Part shown: positions 26,149 to 35,383 of the stretch, piece after piece | Numbering within the stretch: position 1 is the stretch's first letter | Layout of the letters: each line of letters starts with the position of its first letter | DNA from: Dinghuibacter silviterrae | Lineage (GTDB): Bacteria > Bacteroidota > Bacteroidia > Chitinophagales > Chitinophagaceae | Assembly (NCBI RefSeq): GCF_004366355.1 | Contig: NZ_SODV01000001.1 | Location: 3,782,001 to 3,846,000, forward strand | Direction: 5' to 3' | DNA: 64,000 bases | Notes under the pieces: model-generated | Database searches by the model: none | What the model saw: the letters and a program-made list of their open reading frames with translations, nothing else | What the model was told of the DNA's origin: nothing | Made by a program: the position numbers and the translations under genes

Positions 26149-27405
26149 ATGAAACCACTGCTTGCAACCGTGCCTTTACTCCTATCCGTAAGCGCCATAC
26201 TTGCCCAGTCCCATTTTCAACCCGGGAAAATATTGCCCAATACGGGCGACACCCTGTCGGGGTGGATCGACTACCAGGAATGGAGGGTCAATCCCCGTGA
26301 AATCACCTTCCGCACCACGCCCCAGGGTACGCCGGCGGAATACCGGGTGGCGGACCTCCGGTATGTGGAGGTGACGGGTTTTGACACCTACGAAAGGGCC
26401 GTCGTTACCAAAGATATGAGACCGATCCTGGAGGGGGACTTTGACAGCGGCAGCCGGGACTCCACGGCCACGGATACTGTTTTTTTGCGGACGCTGGTGC
26501 GCGGAAAGCACGTTTCCCTTTACGAATTGGTCGATACAAAGGCGCATTATTATGTCCGCACGCCCCAGGGGGATTTTACGGAGTTGATGTATAAGCGTTT
26601 TATGGCGGCGGATGGAACCCACATCCAGGAAGTGACGCAATACCGGAACCAGCTCGTCGAGGAGCTCCCTGACGGAGCCGAACCCAGCCTGGTCGCGCGG
26701 ATAGACCGGTGTGGGTACAACGCAAAGAACCTGACGGAGGTGGTGTTGGCGTTGAACGGCGCGGGCAATATCACTTCCGTCAGCGCTACGGTGAAAAAAT
26801 CAGGGACCGTGTTCCGCTTCCACGGCTCCGTGGCGGCCTATTCCAACGGTCTTTCCTTTTCGGGGACCAACGGAGACGACCCGGTGGGCGCTTCCTTTTC
26901 CCATACCGTGGTGCCCGCCGTATCCCTGGGGGTGGACCTGGTCCGGACCCGGAACAACGGGGACCTCGCGCTTCGCGTGGAAGCCGGGTACTGGCAGGCG
27001 ACCTATACAGGTCACAAAACGGACGCCTTTGCCATGTATACATTTACCATGAAACAGGCCGTGATCAGCCCCGGTCTCGCCCTTTTGTACAGCTTTTACC
27101 GGACGGACAAACTTCGTCTATACGGTGCAGCGGCCCTGATATACAACCTGTCGGCGGGTACGCCGACGGACCAGGAGGACGTAAAACCGCTCGCGGGCGG
27201 CGGGACGCCCTATACCGAAAACGCGGCTACCGTCGAAAAGGTCTGGATGCAGCCGCAGCTTCGCGTCGGCGCCCAGTTGGCCAACAAGGTGGGCGTAGAG
27301 CTGGTGGGGGCGTTGCCCACGACGGTCAGGTCTTATGATTTTTTCAAGGGGGTGCTCAGCCAGTACGGCCTGAAGGTGAGCTATTATTTGAACGGAACGC
27401 ACTAA
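26149..27405 (+). CDS. Outer-membrane beta-barrel protein, unknown
   Basis: A 418-residue exported protein with signal peptide [20 protein letters not shown]. Residues about 30-190 form a beta-rich periplasmic module ([39 protein letters not shown]) found in Bacteroidota barrel proteins of unknown role; residues about 210-418 are alternating barrel strands ending [15 protein letters not shown] 26149 is taken; the frame starts with an upstream TTG at 26140 that falls in the TATCTTG box (26136-26142), 6 nt before the ATG. Its stop overlaps that of convergent purC by 4 nt. Confidence 0.82.
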   Translation: MKPLLATVPLLLSVSAILAQSHFQPGKILPNTGDTLSGWIDYQEWRVNPREITFRTTPQGTPAEYRVADLRYVEVTGFDTYERAVVTKDMRPILEGDFDSGSRDSTATDTVFLRTLVRGKHVSLYELVDTKAHYYVRTPQGDFTELMYKRFMAADGTHIQEVTQYRNQLVEELPDGAEPSLVARIDRCGYNAKNLTEVVLALNGAGNITSVSATVKKSGTVFRFHGSVAAYSNGLSFSGTNGDDPVGASFSHTVVPAVSLGVDLVRTRNNGDLALRVEAGYWQATYTGHKTDAFAMYTFTMKQAVISPGLALLYSFYRTDKLRLYGAAALIYNLSAGTPTDQEDVKPLAGGGTPYTENAATVEKVWMQPQLRVGAQLANKVGVELVGALPTTVRSYDFFKGVLSQYGLKVSYYLNGTH

Positions 27406-28319
27406 CGGAGAACGCCGGCGACGGCTTCATATACCGCTTCGTCGCTCCACGGTTCCGGCCGGAACGGAAGCCCGATCACCTTTTCATACAACGCGATATA
27501 ACGGTTGCTGATGGTGTCGACCCATTCGTCGGTCATGGTGGGGACGGTCTGGCCTTCCTTGCCCATGAAATTGTTAGCGATGAGCCACTCCCGTACGAAT
27601 TCCTTTGACAGTTGCTGTTGGCGCTCCCCGGTTCGTTGGCGTTCCTCAAAACCGGCTGCGTAGAAATACCGGGAGGAGTCCGGCGTATGGACCTCGTCCA
27701 TTAAATAGACGGTGTCGCCGATTTTGCCAAATTCATATTTGGTGTCGACGAGGATAAGGCCTTGACGGGCAGCAATCTCCTGGCCCCGGGCAAAAAGGGC
27801 GAGGGCGTACTTTTCAAGCTGGGCATAGTCTTTTTCGGGGACGATTCCCTGGCGGATAATTTCTTCCCGGGAGATGTCTTCATCGTGGCCGGCCTCGGCT
27901 TTAGTACTGGGAGTGATAATAGGGGAAGGAAAAGGATCGTTTTCCTTCATGCCCTCGGGCATGGATACCCCGCAAAGGGTGCGGTGTCCCGCCGAGTATG
28001 TTCTCCAGGCGTGACCGGTCAGGTTGCCCCGGACCACCATTTCCACGCGGAAGGGCGTACAGCGTTTTCCGACGGACACGGTGGGCGCGGGCGTGGACAG
28101 GAGCCAGTTGGGGCAGATGTCCCGGGTGGCTTCGAGCATATAGGCCGCGATCTGGTTCAAGACCTGGCCCTTGAAAGGAATAGGGCGGGGGAGGATCACG
28201 TCAAAAGCGGAAATACGGTCGGACGCCACCATGACCAACAGGTCCCCGTGGATCGTATACACGTCCCTGACCTTGCCCTTATAGAAGTTCGTTTGTCCTG
28301 GAAAACTAAATATAGCCAT
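27402..28319 (-). CDS. purC: Phosphoribosylaminoimidazole-succinocarboxamide synthase
   Basis: A 305-residue purine-biosynthesis enzyme that ligates aspartate to CAIR using ATP. Motifs include the N-terminal [35 protein letters not shown] (substrate and ATP region), LVDTKYEFG and the metal/ATP motif [14 protein letters not shown]. It is the longer PurC form seen in Bacteroidota and yeast-like enzymes. The full promoter (28324-28356) ends only 4 nt before the ATG, so the mRNA should be leaderless. It is divergent from the TonB receptor at 28413. Confidence 0.96.
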   Translation of the reverse strand: MAIFSFPGQTNFYKGKVRDVYTIHGDLLVMVASDRISAFDVILPRPIPFKGQVLNQIAAYMLEATRDICPNWLLSTPAPTVSVGKRCTPFRVEMVVRGNLTGHAWRTYSAGHRTLCGVSMPEGMKENDPFPSPIITPSTKAEAGHDEDISREEIIRQGIVPEKDYAQLEKYALALFARGQEIAARQGLILVDTKYEFGKIGDTVYLMDEVHTPDSSRYFYAAGFEERQRTGERQQQLSKEFVREWLIANNFMGKEGQTVPTMTDEWVDTISNRYIALYEKVIGLPFRPEPWSDEAVYEAVAGVLR

Positions 28320-28323
28320 GCCG

Positions 28324-28356
28324 CAAACCTACGAGGAAAACCAAATAATATTCAAA
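28324..28356 (-). promoter_or_regulatory. Promoter of purC, abutting the start codon
   Basis: On the minus strand TTTG (complement of 28353-28356), a 21-nt spacer and TAGGTTTG (complement of 28324-28331) form an ideal Bacteroidota promoter. Only four bases separate it from ATG 28319, so transcription should begin at or next to the A of the start codon. Confidence 0.7.
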
Positions 28357-28412
28357 AAAGCCACAAACATTGCTTATTTTTCTATGTACGTTCAATACCC
28401 AAATGCTTGTTT

Positions 28413-31085
28413 ATGAGAAAGCTTGCCACCATCGTTGGAATTATTGCATGCATCGGATTATTGCCCGCGGCGGTTGCCGCACAAGGCGTCACCGTCAGCG
28501 GAACCATACACAGCGCGGCTTCCGGAGATGTCGTCCCGGCGGTCACGGTAACGGTGAAGGGTACCTCCGCGGGGACCTTTACGAGTGACAGGGGTTTTTT
28601 CCGGTTGACGGTGCCGGGTCATTTTCCCCTGACCCTGGTCATTTCTTCCGTTGGTTTTGCCACCAAGGAAATCCTGGTCACCTCTTCCGAACCTGTGGCG
28701 ATCAACTTAGACATGGCTCCGACCCTGGGCCAGGAGGTCGTCGTTTCGGCGACCCGTGTTCCCGTAAAAATACTGGAGTCGCCGGTCTCGATCGAACGCC
28801 TCGGGCACGCGGATATCGTGGAGACACCGTCTGCCAGTTTTTATGACGCCCTGGGGCACCTCAACGGTGTGGACGTCGTCAATGCCTCCATGACCTTTAC
28901 CAGCCTCGGCACGAGGGGGTTCAACAGCAGCGGGAACACCCGCATGAACCAGCTCACCGACGGGATGGACAACCAGGCCCCCGGTTTGAACTTCTCCGTG
29001 GGGAACATCGTCGGTCTGACCGAACTGGACGTGGACAACGTCGAATTGTTGTCGGGCGCCTCTTCCGCCCTGTATGGATCGGGCGGCATGAACGGCACCC
29101 TGCTCATCACCGGGAAAGATCCCTTTAAATACCAGGGGCTGAGCGTCCAGGTCAAACAAGGCGTCAACCACGTTGGGGACCCGGACGTCGGTGCCAAACC
29201 CTATTACGACTGGCAGATCCGGTATGCCCAGGCCTTCAACAACCGGTTTGCCTTTAAACTCTCGGGCCAATACATCGCCGGTACCGACTGGGAGGCCAAC
29301 GACTATAGTAATTATTCCCAACAAGCGGGACATATCATCCCCGGTGACCGCAGCCTGTCCTCCTATAACGGGGTGAACTACTACGGGGACGAGATCAATT
29401 TTAACGTCAACCAGGCCATGCGGGCAAATGGCCTGGGGGCGCTAATCCCGGCCGGTCAGGACTCGATTGTCAGCCGCACGGGCTATCGTGAAAAGGACCT
29501 CGTCGACTACAATACGTTTAACCTGAAACTGGACGGGGTGCTGTCTTATAAAATCACCAACACCACGGTCGCCAGCGTGACGGCTTATTACGGTATTGCC
29601 AATACGGTCTATACGGGTTCCGATCGCTATGACCTCAAGAATGTAAAGATCGGGCAGTACAAGGCTGAGGTCAAGGGGCGTCATTTTTATGTGCGCGCTT
29701 ATACCACCCAGGAAAATTCGGGGGACTCTTATAATGCCACCGTCATGGCCCAGCTCATCAACGAAAGCTGGTCGCCCACCAAGACCCAATGGGCGCCGAC
29801 CTATATAAATACGTATGCCACGGAACTGGCCACCGGTCACAGCTACGCGGTGTCCCAGGCGGCTGCCCGTGCGGCGGCAGATGCCAACCGTTTGGTCCCC
29901 GGCTCTGCCGGTTGGGATGCGGCCTTCAACACGCTGAAGGGACGCGCCATCCCGCAAGGGGCCTTGTTTGTGGACCGGACCAACCTGTACGTTGCGGACG
30001 CCATGTACGACTTCGCTGACGTGTTCAAATGGGCCGACATCACCGTGGGCGCGACGTACAAACGCTATGTCCTCAACTCCAAAGGGACCCTGTTTGCGGA
30101 CACGGCGGGCACCATTCCCATCAACGAGGAAGGCGCTTACGCCCAGATCCAGAAAGGCTTTTTCGACGACCTCCTTAAGATCACGGTGGCCGGGCGGTAT
30201 GACAAAAACGAAAACTTCAAGGGCCGCTTTACCCCCCGGGTCACCGGGTTGATCAAGGTGGCCAAGGACCAGAACATCCGGTTGTCCTTCCAGACCGCCT
30301 ACCGCTTCCCGTCCACCCAGAACCAATACATCGACCTCAATACGGGCCAGGCCCGGCTGATCGGCGGCCTGCCCCAGTTTGCCAACGCCTATAACATCAG
30401 CGGGGGCTATACCTTTGATACCGCCACCCTCAACCACTATGCCGCCGGTACGGGTCAACTCACTCCCTACAAGTACCAAACGTTCAAACCCGAAAGCGTG
30501 AACTCCTATGAACTCGGCTACAAGGGTGTGATCGACAACAAGCTCCTCATCGACCTGTTTGGTTTTTACGCCCAGTATACCAATTTCATCACCACCGCTG
30601 TCCTGGTGCAATATCCCAGCACCGCCCAGCAACAGATCCTGGAGATGGCCGTCAACAGCAATACAAAAGTCAATACCTACGGGAGCGGTTTGAGCCTGGA
30701 TTACTTGTTGCCCAGTGGCTTTATCGCGGGCGGCAACGTCCTTTTCAACAAGCTCAGCAACGTACAGGCCGGGCTGGTGACGTTCTTCAACACACCCGAA
30801 TGGAAATTCAACATTTCCCTGGCCAACTACACCATTGCCAAAAAGTTCGGCTTCAACGTCACCTACCGCTGGCAGGAAAAGACCCAAACCGAAAACACGT
30901 TCATCAGCGGGCCATTGCCGGAAATCGGCACCTGGGACGCCCAGGTCTCGATGAAGCTCCCGCAAATCCACAGCATGATCAAAATCGGGGGTACCAATAT
31001 CTTTAACAAGTACTACGTCAATGAGCTGGGCGGGCCTTCCATCGGAGGACTCTACTACATCTCCTTTGGCTATAATGTATTCTAA
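28413..31085 (+). CDS. TonB-dependent receptor with carboxypeptidase-like domain
   Basis: An 890-residue outer-membrane receptor. Signal peptide MRKLATIVGIIACIGLLPAAVAA, then a carboxypeptidase-regulatory-like domain (VSGTIHSAASGDVVPAVTV), a plug domain at about residues 110-230 (QEVVVSATRVPVKILESPVS, DNVELLSGASSALYGSGGMNG) and a long barrel ending SIGGLYYISFGYNVF with the C-terminal aromatic. The plug resembles classical siderophore/vitamin receptors more than SusC. The frame is open far upstream (to 27762) but that part is antisense to purC and is not coding. Substrate unknown. Confidence 0.93.
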   Translation: MRKLATIVGIIACIGLLPAAVAAQGVTVSGTIHSAASGDVVPAVTVTVKGTSAGTFTSDRGFFRLTVPGHFPLTLVISSVGFATKEILVTSSEPVAINLDMAPTLGQEVVVSATRVPVKILESPVSIERLGHADIVETPSASFYDALGHLNGVDVVNASMTFTSLGTRGFNSSGNTRMNQLTDGMDNQAPGLNFSVGNIVGLTELDVDNVELLSGASSALYGSGGMNGTLLITGKDPFKYQGLSVQVKQGVNHVGDPDVGAKPYYDWQIRYAQAFNNRFAFKLSGQYIAGTDWEANDYSNYSQQAGHIIPGDRSLSSYNGVNYYGDEINFNVNQAMRANGLGALIPAGQDSIVSRTGYREKDLVDYNTFNLKLDGVLSYKITNTTVASVTAYYGIANTVYTGSDRYDLKNVKIGQYKAEVKGRHFYVRAYTTQENSGDSYNATVMAQLINESWSPTKTQWAPTYINTYATELATGHSYAVSQAAARAAADANRLVPGSAGWDAAFNTLKGRAIPQGALFVDRTNLYVADAMYDFADVFKWADITVGATYKRYVLNSKGTLFADTAGTIPINEEGAYAQIQKGFFDDLLKITVAGRYDKNENFKGRFTPRVTGLIKVAKDQNIRLSFQTAYRFPSTQNQYIDLNTGQARLIGGLPQFANAYNISGGYTFDTATLNHYAAGTGQLTPYKYQTFKPESVNSYELGYKGVIDNKLLIDLFGFYAQYTNFITTAVLVQYPSTAQQQILEMAVNSNTKVNTYGSGLSLDYLLPSGFIAGGNVLFNKLSNVQAGLVTFFNTPEWKFNISLANYTIAKKFGFNVTYRWQEKTQTENTFISGPLPEIGTWDAQVSMKLPQIHSMIKIGGTNIFNKYYVNELGGPSIGGLYYISFGYNVF

Positions 31086-31109
31086 AGATTAGGCCCAACC
31101 GCGCCGCGC

Positions 31110-31213
31110 GCGAAGTGGGGTGTCCGTTTTACTTCTTTTCCGCAGAAGACCCGAACGACGGCGGGCGCTTCTAACCTCTGCGGAAAAGAAGTAAAACGGA
31201 CACCCCACTTCGC
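31110..31213. repeat. 104-bp inverted repeat with 37-bp perfect arms
   Basis: Bases 31110-31146 are the exact reverse complement of 31177-31213, with a 30-nt spacer. The element lies between the convergent TonB receptor and ychF genes. The arms contain GAAGTGGGGTGTCC and TTTTACTTCTTTTCCGC words. There is no classical T tract at either end, so it is not a standard terminator, although a transcript from either side would form a very stable hairpin. Confidence 0.95.
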
Positions 31214-31275
31214 TGCAACACGGGTCGGTCTGATGACGGTAGGAGCAGTAAACCGGGTAGGTGGATCAGTGAAAA

Positions 31276-32376
31276 CTACACGTTGAAGAGGAAGTGCATG
31301 ATATCCCCATCCTCGACGACATAGCCTTTCCCCTGTACACCCAGTTTGCCATTGTCGCGGCAGGCCGCTTCGGAGCCGTATTTGATGAAATCGGCGTAGC
31401 GGATGACTTCCGCGCGGATAAAGCCTTTCTCGAAGTCGGTATGGATGACCCCTGCGGCCTGGGGGGCCAGCATACCGCGGGTGATGGTCCAGGCGCGGAC
31501 TTCCTGGACGCCGGCGGTGAAATAGGTGATGAGGTGGAGCAGATGATAGGTGGATTTGATGAGGCGGGCGACACCGCTTTCGCTAAGGCCCATGTCTTCG
31601 AGGAACAACTGGCGGTCTTCAAAGTTTTCCATGACGGCGATCTCGCTTTCGATGGCGGCGCTGACGAGCAGGATTTCGGCTTGTTCGTCCTTGATGGCCT
31701 CCATGACGGCAGCGGTGTGTTTGTTGCCGCCCACGACAGACTTTTCGTCTACGTTGCAGACGTAGATCACGGGTTTGATCGTGAGTAAACCGAGTTCGCG
31801 CAGGTATTTCTCCTTGTCTTCGGGGCTCACCTCGTAGGCGCGGGCATTTTTCCCGGCCTCCAAAAACGCCTTCAGACCTGTGAGGATCTCGTAGGCACGG
31901 GCGGCTTCCTTGTCCCCGGCCTTGGCCTGCTTTTCGATCCGGGAGATCTTTTTGTCTACGCCGTCGAGGTCTTTGAGTTGGAGCTCGATGTCGATGATCT
32001 CCTTGTCGCGGACGGGGTTGACGCTCCCGTCGACGTGGATGACGTTGTCGTCGTCAAAACAGCGCAGGACGTGGATGATGGCGTCGGTATTGCGGATGTT
32101 GCCCAGGAACTGGTTCCCCAGGCCTTCACCCTTGCTGGCACCCTTGACAAGACCGGCGATGTCAACGATCTCCACGGTGGTGGGGACGACGCGTTGGGGT
32201 TTGACCAGGCGTTCGAGTTCGATCAACCGACCGTCGGGCACGGTGATGACGCCCACGTTGGGCTCGATCGTACAGAACGGGAAGTTTGCGGCCTGGGCCT
32301 TGGCGTTGCTCAACGCATTAAAAAGAGTCGATTTTCCCACGTTGGGCAACCCCACGATACCAGCTTGTAATGCCAT
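31276..32376 (-). CDS. ychF: Ribosome-associated GTPase/ATPase YchF
   Basis: A 366-residue Obg-family P-loop protein that binds ribosomes and prefers ATP over GTP. The N-terminal G domain shows GLPNVGKSTLFNAL (P loop), the DIAGLVKGASKGEGLGNQFL switch II, and the altered G4 in YVCNVDEKS; a coiled-coil insertion (residues about 130-200) and a C-terminal TGS domain (LITYFTAGVQEVRAWTI through GYVVEDGDIMHFLFNV) complete it. ATG 32376 (MALQAGIVG) is used rather than the upstream frame start. It diverges from the SpmAB-like gene. Confidence 0.97.
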   Translation of the reverse strand: MALQAGIVGLPNVGKSTLFNALSNAKAQAANFPFCTIEPNVGVITVPDGRLIELERLVKPQRVVPTTVEIVDIAGLVKGASKGEGLGNQFLGNIRNTDAIIHVLRCFDDDNVIHVDGSVNPVRDKEIIDIELQLKDLDGVDKKISRIEKQAKAGDKEAARAYEILTGLKAFLEAGKNARAYEVSPEDKEKYLRELGLLTIKPVIYVCNVDEKSVVGGNKHTAAVMEAIKDEQAEILLVSAAIESEIAVMENFEDRQLFLEDMGLSESGVARLIKSTYHLLHLITYFTAGVQEVRAWTITRGMLAPQAAGVIHTDFEKGFIRAEVIRYADFIKYGSEAACRDNGKLGVQGKGYVVEDGDIMHFLFNV

Positions 32377-32389
32377 AGAAGATAAAGTA

Positions 32390-32421
32390 TTGCGCCGCAA
32401 AGGTACGATATTCTATATTTG
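32390..32421 (+). promoter_or_regulatory. Promoter of SpmAB-like gene, abutting the start codon
   Basis: TTG at 32390-32392, a 21-nt spacer and TATATTTG at 32414-32421. ATG 32425 follows after three bases, again predicting a leaderless mRNA. Confidence 0.65.
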
Positions 32422-32424
32422 CGC

Positions 32425-33660
32425 ATGGCATTGAACATCGTTTGGTTCGCGTTTTTTGCCGTAGCCCTGGGGATCGCCTGTGTAAAGTTCGCGGTGACCG
32501 GGGACGCGGGGATTTTCAAGGTCTTGGGGGAGGGCGTCTTTGACGCGGCCAAAACCTCCATTACCGACGTGGCCATCCCGCTGGCGGGGGCGATGATCTT
32601 TTTCCTGGGCCTCCTCAACATCGGCGAAAAAGCGGGTATCGTACGAAGGCTGTCGCGCTTGCTGGGGCCCTTTTTCCAAAGACTATTCCCGGCCGTCCCC
32701 AAAGACCACCCGGCCACGGGCCACATGGTCATGAACTTTTCCGCCAACATGCTGGGCCTGGACAACGCGGCCACGCCCTTCGCGCTCAAGGCGATGGACA
32801 GCCTGCAAACATTGAACCCCGACAAGGATACCGCCAGCGACGCCCAGATCATGTTCCTGGTGTTGCATACCTCCGGGTTGACGTTGATCCCGCTGACGGC
32901 CATTGCCTTCCGGGCGTCCATGGGGTCTTTGCAGCCTGCGGCCATCTTTGTGCCCTGCGCCCTGGCCACGGTGTCGTCTACCATTATGAGCATCCTGGTG
33001 ATGACCGTGGTGCAGCGAATCAAAATAGACTGGGTGCTGGCCCTGGGACTTCTCGCCCTGGCCGCTTTGGTGGCGGGTCTGCTCCTATTGGTGAACAGCA
33101 TGGGCGAGGCCCAGCGCAACACCTTCTCCCAGGTCTCGGGGAACCTGCTGTTGCTGCTGCTCATCGTCGCCTTCCTGACGGCGGGCCTGATCAAAAAGGT
33201 CCCCCTTTTCGACGCCTTTATCGACGGTGCCAAAGACGGCTGGAACGTGGTGGTGCGGATCATGCCTTACCTGGTCGGCATGCTGGTGGGCATCCGGCTG
33301 TTCCGGGATTCGGGCGCCCTGGACTACGTGGTGCAGGGGATCACCTGGGTGGTGGCGAAAGCCGGGATCAATACGGACTTTACACCGGCGCTCCCGGTGG
33401 CGCTGATGCGCCCGTTTAGCGGCTCGGGGTCGCGGGGCATGATGCTGGACGTTATGAAACGATACAAACCCGATTCCTTCCCGGGCAGCCTCGCATCGAT
33501 CATGCAGAACTCGGCCGAGACGACGTTCCTGATCATCGCCATGTATTTCGGGAGCGTGGGGATCAAAAAGGTCCGCTATGCGATATGGACGGGTCTCCTG
33601 GCGGATCTGCTCGGTGTGGTTTGCGCCATCGTGATTGCGTATATCTTTTTCCATACCTAA
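32425..33660 (+). CDS. Nucleoside-recognition (Gate) domain protein, SpmA-SpmB fusion type
   Basis: A 411-residue polytopic membrane protein with two related Gate domains: residues about 30-190 (ITDVAIPLAGAMIFFLGLLNIG, MNFSANMLGLDNAATPFALK) matching SpmA and residues about 235-411 (DGAKDGWNVVVRIMPYLVGMLVGI, FSGSGSRGMMLDVM, MQNSAETTFLIIAMYFG) matching SpmB. In Bacilli SpmA and SpmB are separate spore-maturation proteins; in non-sporing Bacteroidota the fused form is common and its transport role unknown. The start overlaps nothing; the next gene begins 11 nt after its stop. Confidence 0.88.
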   Translation: MALNIVWFAFFAVALGIACVKFAVTGDAGIFKVLGEGVFDAAKTSITDVAIPLAGAMIFFLGLLNIGEKAGIVRRLSRLLGPFFQRLFPAVPKDHPATGHMVMNFSANMLGLDNAATPFALKAMDSLQTLNPDKDTASDAQIMFLVLHTSGLTLIPLTAIAFRASMGSLQPAAIFVPCALATVSSTIMSILVMTVVQRIKIDWVLALGLLALAALVAGLLLLVNSMGEAQRNTFSQVSGNLLLLLLIVAFLTAGLIKKVPLFDAFIDGAKDGWNVVVRIMPYLVGMLVGIRLFRDSGALDYVVQGITWVVAKAGINTDFTPALPVALMRPFSGSGSRGMMLDVMKRYKPDSFPGSLASIMQNSAETTFLIIAMYFGSVGIKKVRYAIWTGLLADLLGVVCAIVIAYIFFHT

Positions 33661-33671
33661 AAAACATCTTT

Positions 33672-34673
33672 TTGAAAAAGCAGGAGTTGCGGCTCATTAC
33701 ATGGTCTATCATCCTCGCGACGCTGATCTGCGGGTTGAAATTCTATACGTATTACCTGTCGCGGTCGGTGGTCATCCTCTCGGATGCCCTGGAGTCGATC
33801 ATCAATGTCGTGACGGGTCTGTTCGCCTTTTACAGCATCCGGCTGAGCGCGCGCCCAAGCGACGCCAACCATCCCTACGGTCACGGAAAAATTGAATTTT
33901 TCTCCATCGCCTTTGAAGGCACGATGATCGCGTTTGCGGGCGTAGGGATTGTCTATTCGGCCGTCATACACTATATCCATCCGCAGCCGCTGAACGACCT
34001 GCACGCGGCCCTGGGTTTGGTGGCCCTGAGCGGCGCGGCCAATGCGTTGATCGGCTGGTGGCTGGTCAAACGCGGCAAAAAACTCGAATCCCTGACCCTG
34101 GAAGGGAACGGCCGGCACATCCTGAGCGACAGCTATTCCAGCGTGGGCGTGCTGATTGCCGTGGGGATCATCACGGTCTCGGGGTGGGTATGGGTCGACC
34201 CCCTGGCTTCGATCATTGCCGGGTTACTCATCCTTGTAAGCGGTTACCGCCTGTTGCGCAAATCGGTCTCGGGGCTGATGGACGAAAATGACCTGGGCGT
34301 GGTCGACGAGGTGGTGGCCATCCTGTCCAGGCATCGGGAACCCGCGTGGATCGACATCCACAACATGCGCGTACAGCGCTTCGGCACCCACTACCACATC
34401 GACTGCCACGTCACGCTTCCCTATTACTATACCCTGGAAACCGTACACGACCTCATCTCGCGGCTGGCGAAAATCGTCAACGACAACTTCACCAAAGGGG
34501 AGGTCGAGTTCTTTATCCACGCCGACCCTTGTCTGCCCGAGTGCTGTCACTACTGCACCGTCGAAAACTGCCCCGCCCGGAAGGAGCCCTACAACCTGCA
34601 CATCGAATGGAGCCGGAAAAACGTGCTGCCCAACCGGAAGCACTACCTGGAAAATGCTACCTTTGGCGGCTGA
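33672..34673 (+). CDS. Cation diffusion facilitator transporter
   Basis: A 333-residue inner-membrane divalent-metal/proton antiporter (CDF/ZnT family). Six hydrophobic helices are present; metal ligands lie in ILSDALESIINVV and HPYGHGKIEFF on helix 2/loop and in HILSDSYSSVGV on helix 5, followed by the cytoplasmic C-terminal domain (IHNMRVQRFGTHYHIDCHV). The tail holds a cysteine cluster (CLPECCHYCTVENCPARKE) that could bind metal. The best start is TTG 33672; ATG 33585 would overlap the upstream gene by 76 nt. Its TGA overlaps the ATG of the glycosyltransferase gene (TGATG), linking it to the polyene locus. Confidence 0.9.
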   Translation: MKKQELRLITWSIILATLICGLKFYTYYLSRSVVILSDALESIINVVTGLFAFYSIRLSARPSDANHPYGHGKIEFFSIAFEGTMIAFAGVGIVYSAVIHYIHPQPLNDLHAALGLVALSGAANALIGWWLVKRGKKLESLTLEGNGRHILSDSYSSVGVLIAVGIITVSGWVWVDPLASIIAGLLILVSGYRLLRKSVSGLMDENDLGVVDEVVAILSRHREPAWIDIHNMRVQRFGTHYHIDCHVTLPYYYTLETVHDLISRLAKIVNDNFTKGEVEFFIHADPCLPECCHYCTVENCPARKEPYNLHIEWSRKNVLPNRKHYLENATFGG

Positions 34674-35383
34674 TGATCTGGCAACCGGATACATGCGTCA
34701 TCGTTCCCACTTATAACAATGCGGCGACCTTAGGGGATGTGCTCCGGGGCTTGCTGACCCATACCCCGCACATCCTTGTGGTCAACGACGGGTCGACGGA
34801 CGACACGGCGCACCTCCTGGAAGCGTTCCCGGACGTAGCCCTGGTCAGCTATCCGCGCAACCGGGGCAAAGGGTGGGCGATCCGCCAGGGGTTTGCAAAA
34901 GCCCGGGACTTAGGCTACCGGTACGCCATCACCATCGATTCGGACGGACAGCACTTCGCGCGCGACCTGGAGACATTTGCAACGGCATCAAAAAGCCACC
35001 CGGACGCGCTCCTTATCGGCGCGAGGAATATGGCCAATGCCGGCCAGCCGGGGGCCAGCAGCTTCGGGAACCGGTTTTCCAATTTTTGGTTCCGTATCGA
35101 GACGGGCCGGCGTTGCCCGGACACGCAGTCGGGCTACCGGTTGTACCCGCTGGAAAGGCTGCAAGGCCTGACATGGTGGACGCGCCGGTATGAATTTGAA
35201 GTGGAAGTCCTCGTCCGCGCCGCCTGGAAAGGCATCCCGGTCATCGCCGTCCCCGTCAGCGTGTGTTACCCGGAAAACCGGGTGACCCACTTCCGGCCTT
35301 TCAAAGACTTTGCCCGCATCAGCGTCCTCAACGCTATGCTGGTGCTGATCATGATATTCACCTTTAAATGGGTACGATTTTGA
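34673..35383 (+). CDS. Glycosyltransferase family 2 of the polyene locus
   Basis: A 236-residue GT-A fold enzyme of the DPM1-like GT2 group. The nucleotide-sugar site is visible as IVPTYNNAATLGDVL, VVNDGSTDDT and the metal-binding D-x-D in ITIDSDGQH, followed by ARNMANAGQPGASSFGNRFSN and SGYRLYPL. A C-terminal hydrophobic segment (ISVLNAMLVLIMIFTFKW) anchors it. GT2 enzymes of this kind are regular members of aryl-polyene/flexirubin loci; the sugar and acceptor are unknown. It overlaps the CDF gene by 1 nt and the following ketosynthase by 16 nt. Confidence 0.88.
   Translation: MIWQPDTCVIVPTYNNAATLGDVLRGLLTHTPHILVVNDGSTDDTAHLLEAFPDVALVSYPRNRGKGWAIRQGFAKARDLGYRYAITIDSDGQHFARDLETFATASKSHPDALLIGARNMANAGQPGASSFGNRFSNFWFRIETGRRCPDTQSGYRLYPLERLQGLTWWTRRYEFEVEVLVRAAWKGIPVIAVPVSVCYPENRVTHFRPFKDFARISVLNAMLVLIMIFTFKWVRF

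Noticed and set aside
27762-28412. Upstream extension of the TonB receptor frame
   Set aside because: This part is antisense to purC, and the signal peptide begins at ATG 28413.
29442-30971. 509-residue open frame on the minus strand
   Set aside because: It is antisense to the TonB receptor with clear homology motifs in the other strand. High GC makes long shadow frames common here; the translation has no recognisable domain.
31110-31213. Ordinary Rho-independent terminator
   Set aside because: Arms are far longer than in terminators of this window and no T tract follows on either strand, so it is reported as an inverted repeat instead.
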